From the NCBI GenBank assembly GCA_026929865.2, contig CM049398.1, positions 26,222,501 to 26,286,500 on the forward strand: a DNA stretch of 64,000 nt. The letters run 5' to 3'. The notes under the pieces are model-generated. The model searched no databases and had not been told where the DNA came from. It was given only the letters and a program-made list of their open reading frames with translations. Positions 1 through 51,819 of the stretch are shown one piece after another (positions within the stretch are counted from its first letter, which is position 1; the number at the start of each line of letters is the position of its first letter). The stretch comes from Hyperoplus lanceolatus (Eukaryota; Chordata; Actinopteri; Uranoscopiformes; Ammodytidae). The translations under genes and the position numbers were made by a program.

Positions 1-1479
1 GACAGTTATATGCCTATTTGAACCCATTAACGTTGTCACATGTCCTCAAATGTAAAATGTTACATTAACACATTGCATCATGTAGCATTGTTTTCTTCTT
101 TTGCTGTTCTGTATAGATAGATGGATAGATTGAAATATTATATTCCAATGTACAACAGTCACAGGTTGAAACCAATGTAGGCTTGCGAGTTGATCACATC
201 CAAGTCTTCCCAAGTACAAATGCCTCCTCTCTAAAATGATCATCTCAAGTACAATATTTTGTATGGTGATGGTGGCGCTAGAGAACAGGTCAACTCACTG
301 ATAGGTTTCATTAACAAGGGGTAATTTATGTATTCAACAAATAAACACAAAAACTTGGTCTACAATTTTCTGTAAATCATTTTCTGGAGGCAAATATCCC
401 TGGGGTCAGATTGACCCCAAGAGGGAAATGTGTTTTTGAGGATAACAGGAGGGTTATACATCTGTTCCACTAGATTTCCCTGTCTGTAAACCAGCCAACC
501 CAGTGCAATTCTAGAGTAGTACATGAATAACATCTCTGGGCATACATGAAACATGGTAGGTAATCCTTAGTGCTTTAACATGGCGGGGGGGGGGGGGAGG
601 TTAATTTGGGCTTCTGCAGCGTAACATGGATAAATCATGTTTTGGTGTTCTGGAGATGTAAAAGTCCAAAGTGTCCGGTGGCTTTGAAGTGTGAACTAGA
701 ATTCAGATCTGAAGGAATGTGTGGGCTGGGCCTTGAAACATGGTGTGAAACTTACATAGATAGCGGTGAACTCGTAGTGGATGTGGTTGCCTGTTTTAAC
801 AGTTTCTGTAGAAAGAAATGGGGCAGATGATTGACAAAACTCATAAAACAGTCACACTGGGTAACCAACCTTCACTTGTTAACCCTTTAACTCCCTGCTC
901 AACCGTTTGGTAGAGCACATTTTGAGTCACTATATTTTATTGAGGGGGGTGCTCAATTTAACTAAACCTGATTGGGCCATCTCTACCATTCGGCTAACGT
1001 ATGTTATCCTAAAAAAAAACACTAGATGTCACTGTGTCTTTAAATGGTATGCCTCTTAGGTCCCCTAAAACCTGAAAATCGTAAACAGGAAAATCACACC
1101 AAACATGTTGACAGTTTTTGGGTGAAATTTTTAAAGGTAAGTATATTTTTTCAACAAGTCATATTGTCCAACGCCCTAATGAACAGAATTATGTAAATTG
1201 ATACCACAAAAAAGACTTAAATAAATGTGTAATAATTTTTTGAAAACTACCTCAACCAAACGGTTGATTTAGCACTTTATGGTTAAAGTAGCAAAGTGCA
1301 TCTAATGCCATTATAATTTAATATGTGCAATACAAATCAATACTTCTGATCATTCATTGCTGTAAATATGAAACATGTAATGGTATTTCATCATAAATAT
1401 GCTAAAATTATTTCTTATTTACGTCGTTTTTGTCACTTTCTGAGATTTTTTCAAAATTCAGCCATTTATACGTTGCCCA

Positions 1480-2325
1480 TCCACTTATCCAGGGTTGGTT
1501 CGGTGCGCTAACGGCTCCATCGGACCTCAAATTTCCCTTTCCTTAGCCACATTAACCAGTTCTAACTGGGGGATCCTGAGGTGTTCAGAGGCAAGCTTAG
1601 AGAAGTAATCTCGCAATCTAGTCCTGGGTTTTGGTCGTGCCTGGAACATCTCCCTAGGGAGGCGCCCATGGGGCATCCTTACCAGATGTCCCAACCATCT
1701 CAACTAGTACTTTCTTTGCAAAAGGAGCAGCATCTCTACTCCAAATCTCTCAGGGTGACTGAGCTTTTCCCCCTATCTCTAAGGGAGCAACCAGCCACAC
1801 TCCTGAAAAAACCCATTTTGGGCACTCGTATCTCGTTCCTTCGGTCATTACCCAGCCTTTATGACCATAGATGAGAGTAGGAATGAAGATCGATCGGTAG
1901 ATCAAGAGCTTTGCCTTCTGACTCAGCTTTCTTTTCGTCACAACGTTGCGGTAAAGCGAGTGCAAAACCGCCCCTGCTGCTCCGATTCTCTGGCCATCTC
2001 ACTCTCATTGTTCCCTCACTCGCAAACAAGACCCAAAGGTAGGCTACTTGAACTCCTTCACTATGGGGTAAGGACTCATTCCATATCTGGAGTTGATCCA
2101 TCAGGTTCCTACTGAGCACCATGGCCTCAGATTTAGAGGTGCTGATCCTCATGCCAACCGCTTCACACTCGGCTGCGAACCGATCCAGTGAGAGCTGAAG
2201 GTCAAAGACCGATGATGCCATCATTACCACATCATCTGCAAACAGCAGAGATGAGATCCTCAGCCCACTGAACTGCAACCCCTCCCCACCATGACTACGC
2301 CTTGATATATTGTCCAAGAATATAA
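1480..2325 (-). pseudogene. Degenerate LINE reverse transcriptase, 3' fragment (Rex3/RTE-like, tentative)
   Basis: Minus-strand translation contains the RT active-site block SLLFADDVVMMAS, then RFAAECEAVGMR, and in a second frame QKAKLLIYRSIFIPTLIYGH. These are known from an abundant fish non-LTR element. Frameshifts and stops break it. The 3' end reads into a GGATAAGTGGATGG motif, compatible with the GATG-type tail reported for Rex3. It lies inside the TTAA element. The clade is uncertain. Confidence 0.6.
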
Positions 2326-2512
2326 CAAACAGGATGTTTTCCGATTGAATTTGGTAAATATCTTAAATTAATATGTGGAAATCTTAACTAAATATGTGGA
2401 AATCATAACTATCAAACATAATCCGATTTCAACCAAATGACTAATGTTGGTAAGACATAAGTCATTGATGCAATTTTTTCCTGTGTTATGCAATGTTTTT
2501 TTTTAAGTATTA

Positions 2513-2645
2513 GAATAAGTCAGGAATTCAAGAACCTCTGGGCCTTGTTTGCAAGTGAGCGGACAATGGAACATGAGACTGCCTGGAGAATCGGAGTAGC
2601 CGTGGCATTATGGCAGTCGCTATACTGCAGTATTTTGACGACAAG
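2513..2645 (+). pseudogene. Second fragment of the same LINE RT, opposite strand
   Basis: Plus-strand translation WALFASERTME...WRIGVAVAL matches the segment WVLFASEGTM of the minus-strand copy at about 1925-2060, so the two pieces form an inverted pair. Too short and decayed to encode anything. Confidence 0.5.
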
Positions 2646-3196
2646 ACAGCTAGCATACAATCAAAAGTGAATTCAAGTTGAGTATATTGGGCTGTTACAC
2701 CTCAACACAGATGAGGTCACGATGAAAGTTGGAAATGCAAAGTTTTCTTGCTCGATTCAACATTTTCGTCTGTTGAAATAAAAAACAGCAATTTTTTGTG
2801 GCATACTACAAGAAAAAAACTTGATCCAATGCCCACAAAACATATTTTGTTGTTTATTTCATTATACCTTGGCGTTATATTTTACTTTTCTACTGTTTTT
2901 GGTATTTTTAGGAATTTTGGTACTTTAACCATGAATCGCCATCTCAACCGTTTGGTAGAGGTTAATATTTAAAAAACTATGGGGTCCAAGCAAAAAAAAA
3001 TATCTGATTGTGTTTATTATTTACCCAAGGGGAAACAAAATGCCAAAAAATAATTTTTTCATTGCTTTTTTCTTGGTGGGGGAGTTAAAGGGTTAATGTG
3101 CCTTGAAGCTGAACATGACAGTGTTTGAACAGTCACTCTGGCTCATGTGGTAACTTTGTGCTTAACAAGATCAGAGCTCCGATTAGAACACAATAC

Positions 3197-42673
<39,477 letters not shown>

Positions 42674-43800
42674 CTAACACACACAAACACAAGTATACAC
42701 ACATACAAAGAGGGTGATTACAAAGGTCAGCATCATTAACACCTAATTACGACAACGTTTACTTAAGGCAAGGTCTTAAAGTTCTCAAAAACTTCCCTGG
42801 TTAATGAGACCCTTTGGCAGGACACACACATACACTTTCTTCAAAACAACCAACATATAAACACATTTCTGACACACACATAGTTTCCTTCCATTAACCT
42901 TGGACTCTGCGGAAGCTTTCTTATGTTGAAAAATTTAACTAAAATGTAAAGGATCATATAGCAATTAAAAAGAAAACGGGGAAAGAACATAACTTTGACA
43001 AAAGAGAAACAATAAGTTGACAAAAATGATTGGGTCTAGTCATTGCAATTGCACCCATAATACCACTCAAGCAATTTGGCTTGAAGGCAACATACTATTG
43101 GAGACAAAACAAGGTGATGTATGTGAGGGTATGTGTATTTGGTTAAATGAGAAGCTAATAGCCATATGGCTTAATGTACTGTGAAGGGTAGGCGATGGCA
43201 AAGACAGAAACAGAGAGCCAAATGAGTGCATGCCCCCCCCCCCCCATCACACAGAGGCACATCAAAGCAGCTGTAAACAATGGTACTTTACAGCTGCACT
43301 GTTGGGGTTCTGTTTAGAATTGTATCTGATATCTAATGTGAATGTGTGCTAGTTCTCTGGTTTCTTTCTTCTGGATACATATCCCAACAATGTTTGTCAT
43401 GTGTAATTATGTTCAAAGCTGGCATACAAATGTGGACCAGTGCAGTGTACATCTGAAAGAAAAGTCTTCAAAGCCATCCATAGACGTATGTTCATCAGGG
43501 CTGCATTGCAATTTGAAGTGAATTATTTACTCTACTGACAAATAACTACACAACATTACCATTGACAAACTTGTTCCTGATAATCATCATGATCAATCAC
43601 ATGTGTTATTGTTAGATATGAATTACATTATTATAACAGTATTGATCATCAAGCCTAGAAGTATAAATCCTGCTCAGCAAATCCTACAATCTATATTGTT
43701 TATAAACCTACTGGTGTGGTGTATTATAGCTGTACAGCAATGCAAAATAAAGATGATTAGTTTTTTTAGTTAAACAGCTAGCATGCATCTGCATTCTTAC
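42674..43800. other. Putative 5' UTR intron of si
   Basis: No coding or repeat features beyond a C run at 43231-43244. Bounded by the proposed first-exon donor and the acceptor preceding the start codon. Confidence 0.3.
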
Positions 43801-43910
43801 CTTGGCTCTCCAATGCTCAGTGCAAAGTACTTCTGAGTTTAAGTGTGATAGCACCTTGTAATCCACAGGATGTGTTATGGTCATATGGCCTTGCCACTCC
43901 CTTACTGCTC
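43801..43910 (-). promoter_or_regulatory. si: Candidate 5' non-coding exon of si (right edge arbitrary)
   Basis: The strong donor CCAAG/GTAAGA at 43801/43800 lies 1.1 kb upstream of the coding start exon, which itself begins at an acceptor. No TATA box is evident on this strand. Two identical GATA-type 13-mers (43961-43973 and 44006-44018) lie just upstream. GATA, HNF1 and CDX factors drive mammalian SI in enterocytes. This is inferred from splice signal and position only. Confidence 0.3.
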
Positions 43911-43960
43911 TCTGTGTGTGTATGCATGAGTGTCATTGTGCAGACACCAACGCTATAAAA

Positions 43961-44018
43961 TGTCAGATAACTAGAGCTCATCTTGGGCTACATTTCAGAG
44001 ATACATGTCAGATAACTA
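43961..44018. promoter_or_regulatory. Duplicated GATA-site motif TGTCAGATAACTA, two copies 45 bp apart
   Basis: Two exact 13-bp copies at 43961-43973 and 44006-44018 each contain AGATAA, the GATA-factor consensus. They sit about 160-220 bp upstream of the proposed first-exon donor of the intestinal glucosidase. Their role as an enhancer or promoter is inferred. Confidence 0.3.
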
Positions 44019-44781
44019 TCTACAGAGTGAGAAAACAGCCTTAAATCCCCTTATTGGCTTGTTACAATCAAGTCTGATTCCAACCTGTGTGTGATTATGG
44101 TTATAATTTACCCAAATATTATTTTGTTTGTTGTATGTAAGCTGTTACTTGCTACATCTTCAGTAAGTAAGAGCGGACAGAGACTCTAAACACAGAAGCA
44201 AATGGAAATGAGGGGGACTTATTAACACCAGATGGTGCAACCCAGGACATGTTACAGGGAGAGCGTGTGCAGTAGAGACATTGAGCTCAGACTATATTAC
44301 ATACCCAGGGAATTCTCTCACGCCGTTGTTGTTTGTGTTTAAATTCCTTCTCGGGCAGAGGCTGAAACTGCATATAACGTCATTCACTCCACCATCGCGA
44401 GACTTCAAACACAACACCCAGAAGCGTTCATTGCCATCTCAAGGGATTGTAACCACATATAGCACTGTACTACACACTACCAGACTTGTATCAGTTTTTA
44501 AGCTGCCCAACCAGACAAAACAAGACCTCCTTTAAGCAAATGTGAAGGAAGCCTACACTGCCTCTCCCCTGCCTTCGCTTGTAAAATCTGTTCACATCAT
44601 GTTCCTGCTCAAATCACAGTGTAAGCAACAGATCCAGAACCAACCCATAACAACGTGTTCATTCAGAATATGGTGTCCTGATGCAATGGAGGCTCTGACC
44701 AACAGGGGCATCCTGCATGAAGCAAACAGTGAGGACACTGAGGGGTCACACACTGCACTACTGACTACCTCAACTTCTATA
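44019..44781. other. Upstream flank of si
   Basis: Plus-strand ORFs of up to 87 codons here show no recognisable family. No feature supported. Confidence 0.5.
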
Positions 44782-45046
44782 TACACTCACCAGCCACTTT
44801 ATTAGGTACTGTTGAAGCCAAATTATTGATTTCAAGATTTATTGTATATTTTGCATTCGTTTATGAATTGAGTTGTTTGTTGATTATTTAAATGATTTAT
44901 GATTAATAACATTTGGTTGGAGGGATAGGACGGTGCGTAAAGCACACGCCGCCCCACAATTGGGAGGGCAAGGCTTCTAATCTATTTCAGCTGTGCCCAG
45001 TCGGGGAACTGGGTTCCCAGGTATGCAGTCACACTGTTTTCAGACC

Positions 45047-45110
45047 GCAACTAAACAGCCACGCAACTAAACAGCCACGCAACTAAACAGCCACGCAACT
45101 AAACAGCCAC
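45047..45110. repeat. 16-bp tandem repeat, 4 perfect copies
   Basis: Unit GCAACTAAACAGCCAC repeated four times without change, inside the insertion in the Tc1-like element. Confidence 0.95.
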
Positions 45111-45477
45111 GCAGCAAGTCGACCACAAACATGCACAAAATAACGATCGCCAGGTAACGCACCGGCCTATTTCTTCTCCAATCCGGTAAGAAAAGAATGC
45201 CTTATCATCTGTTGAGTCAGAGGAATAAACAACCTCAAACCCAAAGAACAGAGTGTGGTTAATTTGGGCGCGTCTAGCAGCGCATGGCCTGGGAACCAAT
45301 TGAACGCAAAAGTATTGCACTTTTAGGTACAGCGGTTCATTTTCTTGTTAACACATATAACTGATCAGCCAATCACATGTCAGCAACTCAATGCATTTAG
45401 ACATGTATAACTGGACGGGACAATTTATTGAGGTTGAAACCGAGCAACATAATGGGGAAAGGTGAAGAAAGGTGTGT

Positions 45478-45900
45478 ATAGTGTATTATGTTTATACTGT
45501 TTCAGGAGGACATCATACTGAGTTAGGGAATGTGAACTGCTTAGTTGAGGAAACCCTTAGGGAAAACTTCTGCAGATCATTCAGTTGCACACATCAAAGG
45601 AGACTCCGGGATGACTCTCTTGTGGGGGTAATTTAGGACAGTCTGGTTAAGATTTAACAGCTAATTTATTGGCCCCTGGCCAAAAGGATTGTTCTAAAGT
45701 ACTGAGCAGACTTCCTGGCACTTCACGAGATATCGCCTCAAGGGGATGATCACCACAGATGTAGGCAGTGTCCAGATAGTTAGGGTCCAACAATCAGGGG
45801 TTAGGAGGGACAGATCTTACTGACCTAAGGACCAATCAGCTCACTTAGATTCTCAGGTTAAAAGATGCAGACACACAGGCAGAGGGGAGGTTGGGATAAT
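45478..45900 (+). mobile_element. Dispersed LTR-like repeat, copy A
   Basis: Similar along its length, in inverted orientation, to 49860-50481. Both start near TAGTGTATTATG and share GACAGTCTGGTTAAGATTTA (one mismatch in copy B). Probably remnants of a solo LTR. Confidence 0.5.
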
Positions 45901-45939
45901 GGAATTGGCTAACTGGGCATGGCCCGCCTGGTCTGACAC

Positions 45940-46345
45940 AGGCGATGGGTTATTTTACCAATACCAACCTCCTCCATCAGCCCCGCACACGACTCTGCAC
46001 CATGGGAGACCGAGCCTTCTGCTTCGCTGCCCCCCACATCTGGAACTCCCTCCCTGAACACCTACGACAACCCCAGTCTGTGGTCACCTTTAAAAAAGGC
46101 CTTAAAACTTTTTTATTTAGACAGGCTTTCCCAGGTCGTCTCAAGTTGTTTTTATTCTCTCTCTGCAATTTTTTCTCTTTTAGCTGTTTTATCTACTGCT
46201 GATTTTAACGTGTCTGATTTATTTTATTTTTTTCTCTCTTAGTCTTCTGTTTATTTTATTTCTGGTTTCTGTAGCACTTTGAGATTACTTTATGAAAAGT
46301 GCTTTACAAATAAAATGTATTATTATTATTATTATTATTATTTTA
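45940..46345 (+). pseudogene. L2-type LINE 3' end
   Basis: Encodes the RT C-terminus MGDRAFCFAAPHIWNSLPEH ... VTFKKGLKTFLFRQAF. It is followed by the 3' UTR motif CACTTTGAGATTACTTTATG and an (ATT)n tail at 46317-46341. 5'-truncated. Nested within the Tc1-like transposon. Confidence 0.75.
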
Positions 46346-46454
46346 TCCTAATAAAATACCTTATCCACCTCAACTCATTCCTATCTCAGCAGACTCATTT
46401 CTATTCTTCAAACTAACACCTTTTGTGAATGGACCCCAGGAAATATACTGCAGT

Positions 46455-47000
46455 ATGACAAGTGACTTTGAACATGGCAATGTTGAGGGTGCCAGAAGGG
46501 CTGGTATTTGTATGTCAGAAACTGCTGATCTTCTGGGATTTTCACTCTAAACCATCTCTAGGGTTTACAGAGAATGGTCCGAAAAAGAAAAATATCCAGT
46601 GAGCGGCATTTGTGTGGACGTAAAATGCCTTGTTGAAGTCAGAGGTCAGTGGAGGATGGGCATACTGGTTTGAGATGATAGAAAGGCAACAGTAACTCGA
46701 ATAACCACTCGTTACAACCAGGGTATGCAGAATACCATCTCTGAGCGCAAAACACGACTAACCTTGAAGCAGATGGGCTACAGCAACAGAAGACCCCACC
46801 AGGTGCCACTCCTGTCAGCTAAAAACAGGAAAATGAGGCTACAATTCTCACAGGATGACCAATATTGGGCAATAGAATGTTGAAAAATCATGCCTGGTCT
46901 GATGAGTCTCGATTTCAGTTGCGACATTCAGATGTCAGGTTCAGAATTTGGCGTAAACAACTTGAAAGTATAGATACACCCTGCCGTGCACCATCAACCA
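46455..47000 (+). pseudogene. Tc1 transposase remnant
   Basis: Decayed transposase 5' half: the DNA-binding part near CTGCTGATCTTCTGGGATTT and a later piece reading WSDESRFQLRHSD with the first catalytic Asp. The rest of the DDE domain is deleted and several frameshifts are present. Confidence 0.65.
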
Positions 47001-47188
47001 TGCCATGTTCAAAGTCACCTAAACCCCCTTTCTTCCCCATTCTGATGCTCGGTTTCACTTCAGTACATTGTCTTGACCACGTCTAAATGCCTAAATGCAT
47101 TAAATTGCTGCCATGTGATTGGCTGATTAGCTTTCTGTTTTTACAAGCCACGGAACAGGTGTGCCTAATAAAGTGGCCGGTGAGTGTA

Positions 47189-49686
47189 TATGTTGTGGTT
47201 CCTATCAAAACTGTGCGCTGCTTCCCTAACAACAAGACCTGGATTATCAGTAATGACAAGGACATCCTTAATAGAAAAAAAGAGGGCATTTAAAGATGGT
47301 AAGTGCCTAGGAGCCGCCACTATTCTCTGTCTTTGTGCAGCCTTCTAACGCAGAGCTGGACTCCACACTGATTTAGTGTGTCAGGCTAGAAAGCACTGAC
47401 ACTCTATGATTCCAATTTTGAATAGTGTAGTTCCTAGCAAAGGAATATTTACTGGCTTTTTTTTGTGCTGCATGGTCATACCTGAGCGAAAGGCTGCGAT
47501 CTGCAGTAAATACATGTGCACATGTGTCGCCAAGCGCTTCTCTATCAGCTGCTCTGTGTATGCGACAACCGCATGTACGTGGGAGAGTTAAACGAGCAGA
47601 AGCAAACCGACATTTAACTAGTGGCGATAATAAATGCAGTGCGGTTCTATGGGGATATTTAGCTGAACAGAAATAAGTGCTCATCACCGTGGCAACACAA
47701 CCTATCTATCAGCTCAGACAGCACAGAGAAAAGTTTGATGAATGCATGAGAGTGATGGCCCAGCCAAGTTTCTGTAAGTTTACAGACTGTCTTTGAAATG
47801 CATTTAGTCATTTTAAGGGGAAAACACATTGGATTTATTAGTTCAACTATTGAGTTATTTGTAAAACAGCTAGTGTAGGCAAACAATATTTATTTTATGA
47901 ATTTTTGATGCTGCTTTATTTTTATGTTTTAAATTGGGAAATACATGTTCCCAAACCACCAATAACCTCTGTATTTAAAAAGAAATCAAACAAGTAGGCT
48001 CAAAATAACCATTAATGAAGTATAGCCATCGTATCACAGGCCTATTGTCCACAATAATCGCACAACAGCCCCTCATCCAAAAAGGAACTTTAAAAAGTTG
48101 AATTTGCACTTTGATGTGCATACACATGTTAAAGGCCTACTTCACCGGTTGGAATATGAAGGTGTATTGAACTCGGAGATCCTATGAAGTATAAATGTGC
48201 AATAAAAATTGAAATCGGATCATCCTAGCCTGAGAAAAGGCAGAAAGAGTGTTTTATGGTCTCACTGTCTAACCCTACATGTCTCTTTCTATGAGGCCTT
48301 TAAGTGTATGGTCTATTATTTGTATTTAGTGTGTCTGCATAATATTGCACCAGTAGAAGTTTTATTTGCGTTGTACTGTCTGCATGTTGCACACAATTTG
48401 TACCTTCACATAGCAAACAAAATTGCACAACTGTAAAGTCAGTGTCTGTTGTTATTTGTATTGAAATAAGCAGTTGTTTATTTATGTACTGTGCATTGGC
48501 ATCTTTGAGCAAAATACAGCCAAAATTTTCGCCGCTGCGTGTTACGCCACGCCTTGCGCCACGCCTCCCATGACCCTGGACAGTGACCCCTTGTCTAAGA
48601 CATTTTCTGGGGGAAACACTGTAAGCTGTTGCACTTAGAGTAGCCTACATTTTGATAAGCTGTTGCACTCTTAGGCCTACCTGTATTTTGATAAGCTGTT
48701 GCACTTATACATTTATTTCTATGTATTTTGATGAACCGTTGCACTCTCGAGTAAACCAATAACTATGTATTTTGATAAGCTGTTGAAGAGTTAACCTATT
48801 GTGTTTTCCTGAACTGATAAGATTGTTAAACACTAAAACAACAGGCAGCCAATGATAATCAAATAGGGATTTTTTTTGATAAGCTGTTGAACTCTATTTG
48901 ATAAAATAATGACAATATATGCACTCCTATGTCGTTGTAGTGTTTTACAATATATGTTGTTATTGATGTGATGCTCATCAATTTTAGGCATTCTTTTCTG
49001 GCCCCTCATTTTGGACAATTTCCACCAACCGGCCCCCATTCAAAACTAATTGAATAGCCCTACTCTAGCCCATGTCAACCCAATAAACATAATGGAGAGG
49101 ATCAACTGAATGAGCCCCTCACAATCCAGATATCTTCTGCTCTTTCAACACAGAGATTGATTGCTATGGAGGTAACAGTCAAAATAAGCCAATATGAGCT
49201 CTGTGTGAATGGATCCAGGTTGAGACGATGAACGACTGGATAGAAGTATTTTTTATTTTTTCCATTTCAACTGTCTCCATCTTTTTTATACCATGTGTGA
49301 CGCAATGACAAAAAAATGTATTATGTGTGTTGTCCAAGTCCTTCTCTGATTGCGCTGCTCACTCTTTTCTCTTATAAATCCAATTCCACTCTGCCACTGC
49401 CAATTTAAGGTGCGCTCCTTCTGAAACGCAGCACCAGCCGATTTCAATTGAGCAAACTGAAATTGGCAATTCACTCCCCAGTATTGATCCAGTCACTTCA
49501 AAACTATACACTCAACATTGATAGCTGACAAGTAACCATGTTGTGTGTTTGTGTGTTGTGAGTAATATGGCGAGGACCCCTCACACGTATCCCACACAAC
49601 CAGTAGCTGGATTGTCTATCTATGATATCAGATCTGCATTTACCAAGATTTTACCAAGACTATTGAAGCTGGTTTGTGACAGTTCA
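47189..49686. other. Intergenic: degenerate tandem repeats, no gene
   Basis: A diverged minisatellite built on TTTTGATAAGCTGTTGCACT spans about 48620-48900. A GGGGGAAACACTG motif at 48610-48622 resembles a MITE terminus. Other ORFs lack any recognisable family. Confidence 0.5.
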
Positions 49687-49859
49687 GGGGCCGGTTTCCT
49701 GATAACGTCCTCTCTTAGCGAGCTACGAAGACTCCTACGTTATGATTTACCAAAGTTGTTTACCTCTGTAGTCGTGGTTCCCGAACAGTGTTGCAGTATA
49801 TTTTCGGCCTTTACTCAGAACAACGGCGTTGGTAGTGGGTTGATGAAAGAAGACGCAGT

Positions 49860-50481
49860 TTGAGGCAGATGAGGAGGTCTCAGGAACAATTATTTTATTT
49901 AAGCAACAAAACTCATCCTGCAGTCAAAACAAAGCCAATAAGTGTTTGTAGCCAAAAACTAATAAAGGTACATGCACAAAACAAAAAGCTATTAAGAATT
50001 CCTGTAAGCTAAAAACCTGTCTCTTCCTGAATTTTGGTGGCCTATAACCTGAAATCTAAGTGAGTTGATTGGTCCTTAGGTCAGTAAGCTCCCCCTCGCC
50101 TAACTCCTGATTGGTGGACCCTAACTAGCTCTGACCTACACTCCCCTGAGGACATCTGGGGTAATCATCACCTGAAGGTGATGTGCCATTTGGGGCCAGG
50201 AAGTCTGATTCAGTAACTTTAGGACAATCCCTTTAGCCAGAGGCCAATAAACTAGCTGTTAAATCTTAACCAAACTGTCCTAAATTGCCCCTACAAGACA
50301 GTCACCCCGGAGCCTCCCTTTGTGTGCATGCTGAGTAACCTACAGAAATCTCACCTATGGCTTCCCCCACTAAGCAATACACATTCCCCTCCTGGTCCCT
50401 ACAGGATGAGACCAACTCTGTGTTGTGTCCTCCTGAAGCGGTATACCTTAATATAAAATGTTTAGTAACATAATACACTAC
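49860..50481 (-). mobile_element. LTR-like repeat, copy B (solo LTR candidate)
   Basis: In minus orientation it begins near TGTAGTGTATTATG and, close to its end, carries an AATAAA signal followed by TTGTTCCTGAGACC, as in retroviral-type LTRs. A related inverted copy lies at 45478-45900. No adjoining internal region was found. Confidence 0.5.
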
Positions 50482-50845
50482 AGGAGAAACACTACTTACG
50501 TCGTTCGTACAGTGCTGAAATTGGTTGCTCCGAGTTCGATTATCCATTTCCTGCTCATTTCATGCGCAGCTGCATCTGTATGCTGTCTAATCAAATCTAC
50601 CCGTGCATTTCTAGTGTAATATAAAGGCATACATTAGTTTGTTGAATCACCATCTGTGTTTTGGACCTCTTGTTTTATAATCTAAGTGTCTTTAAGAACA
50701 CTAATCACGTTACTTGGTGGGTCAGTAATGTACACTCAACAAAAATATAAACGCAACACTTTTGTTTTTGCTCCCATTTTTCATGAGATGGACTTAAAGA
50801 TCTAAAATTCATTCCAGATACACAATATTACCATTTCTCTCAAAC

Positions 50846-51713
50846 TGTGAGGAAGGTAAGCTTCCTAGCGTATTACTGTTGTGGATCTTATAAGGGCAGA
50901 ACTCGCTGCAGGTGATCGGCAAGAATCACACAGATGTTAAGGTCCAATTTGTTTATTATCTTCTGCACCACCACATTCACAATCCAACCTGTCTGATGAT
51001 TCAGTGGTTCTGTACAAGTACACAAAGGTATAACAGGTCAGTAACTGAAATATGTAAATAACACACAGGCTACTGACTAACTTACAAATAATGGAGAGAG
51101 TGGATAAACGAAGTGGCAAGGTTTATGAGCAGCTTCTACAACCCTATTAGACATTAGTTGAACAGCACTGCCACCTAGTGACCGCGTATGTGTGCTAGCT
51201 GGCCACAGACATAACTAGGCTACTAGCCGAAATATCACGTGCATAACCCTCTATTCAGCATTAGCGAGACGTCATGAAATTGACCGTTAACATATGAGGA
51301 TGCTGTATAACATACACACATAATTGCGACGTTTGCATGTGAGCACAAAACAACTATAACAGGTCACTACACAGAATACATGTTTTCACCGGCTATAGTA
51401 TGAGAACAGTTAGCAGCTAACATGCAGAAATACTATTAGCTTAACGAACGTTGGCATCATTAACTTAGCAGACACAAAGTTCACCAAACAGTGTAAATAA
51501 ACAGGAATAAATCTGAATGTCTCTGACTCACTTGCGCTAGACGCACCTCACATCAGATGACAGGTTTGGATGAGTTGTGACCGCAATATCAACCGTTTTC
51601 CGACTCACGGGGAGCGGCTTGTCCAGCTGGGTAGAGTCCGTGAAAGTGAAACTTAAGAGCTCACGTCTGATATGTAGTGAGGAAAACGTCCGCTAGGGGG
51701 AACCTTTTCCACA
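50846..51713 (-). repeat. 3' LTR of BEL/Pao element
   Basis: 868 bp, apparently identical to the 5' LTR. It is preceded (coding strand) by a purine-rich stretch TCTGGGGGCGGC that may act as the polypurine tract. Confidence 0.92.
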
Positions 51714-51819
51714 GCCGCCCCCAGATTTCTAGAGGAAATCTGAAAAGTCCAAAAAAAAGGGGCCCTGTGGGTTTGGAACAACAGATAAACAGTCCAAGGG
51801 CAATCGTCAGTTTAGGCCT

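Larger units (their letters stand above)
879..3096. mobile_element. piggyBac-like non-autonomous element with TTAA target duplications
   Basis: TTAA at 879-882 and 3093-3096 flank 13-bp perfect terminal inverted repeats (CCCTTTAACTCCC at 883-895 and its complement at 3080-3092). A 12-bp internal motif TCAACCGTTTGG occurs near the left end (about 899), inverted at about 1262, and again near the right end (about 2947), as expected of subterminal transposase-binding repeats. No transposase ORF is visible. The interior holds LINE fragments in both orientations. It occupies intron 21 of the glucosidase gene. Confidence 0.7.
44782..47188 (+). mobile_element. Tc1-like transposon, interrupted and deleted
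   Basis: Ends TACACTCACCAGCCACTTTA and TAAAGTGGCCGGTGAGTGTA are complementary with TA at each border. Plus-strand transposase remnants appear from about 45355 (5' region) and 46455-47000. The second half of the transposase is lost. Foreign sequence splits it at about 44815-45350 and 45475-46445, the latter carrying an LTR-like repeat and an L2 LINE end. Confidence 0.8.

Noticed and set aside
1-878. Search for the next glucosidase exon downstream of exon 21
   Set aside because: No segment on the minus strand of 1-3196 matched the expected C-terminal beta-domain continuation. Only repeats were seen, including a GGGTCAGATTGACCCC-type repeat near 400.
47373-47687. 104-codon minus-strand ORF right of the Tc1-like element
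   Set aside because: No known domain, unusual composition and no splice or promoter evidence. Not distinguishable from chance.
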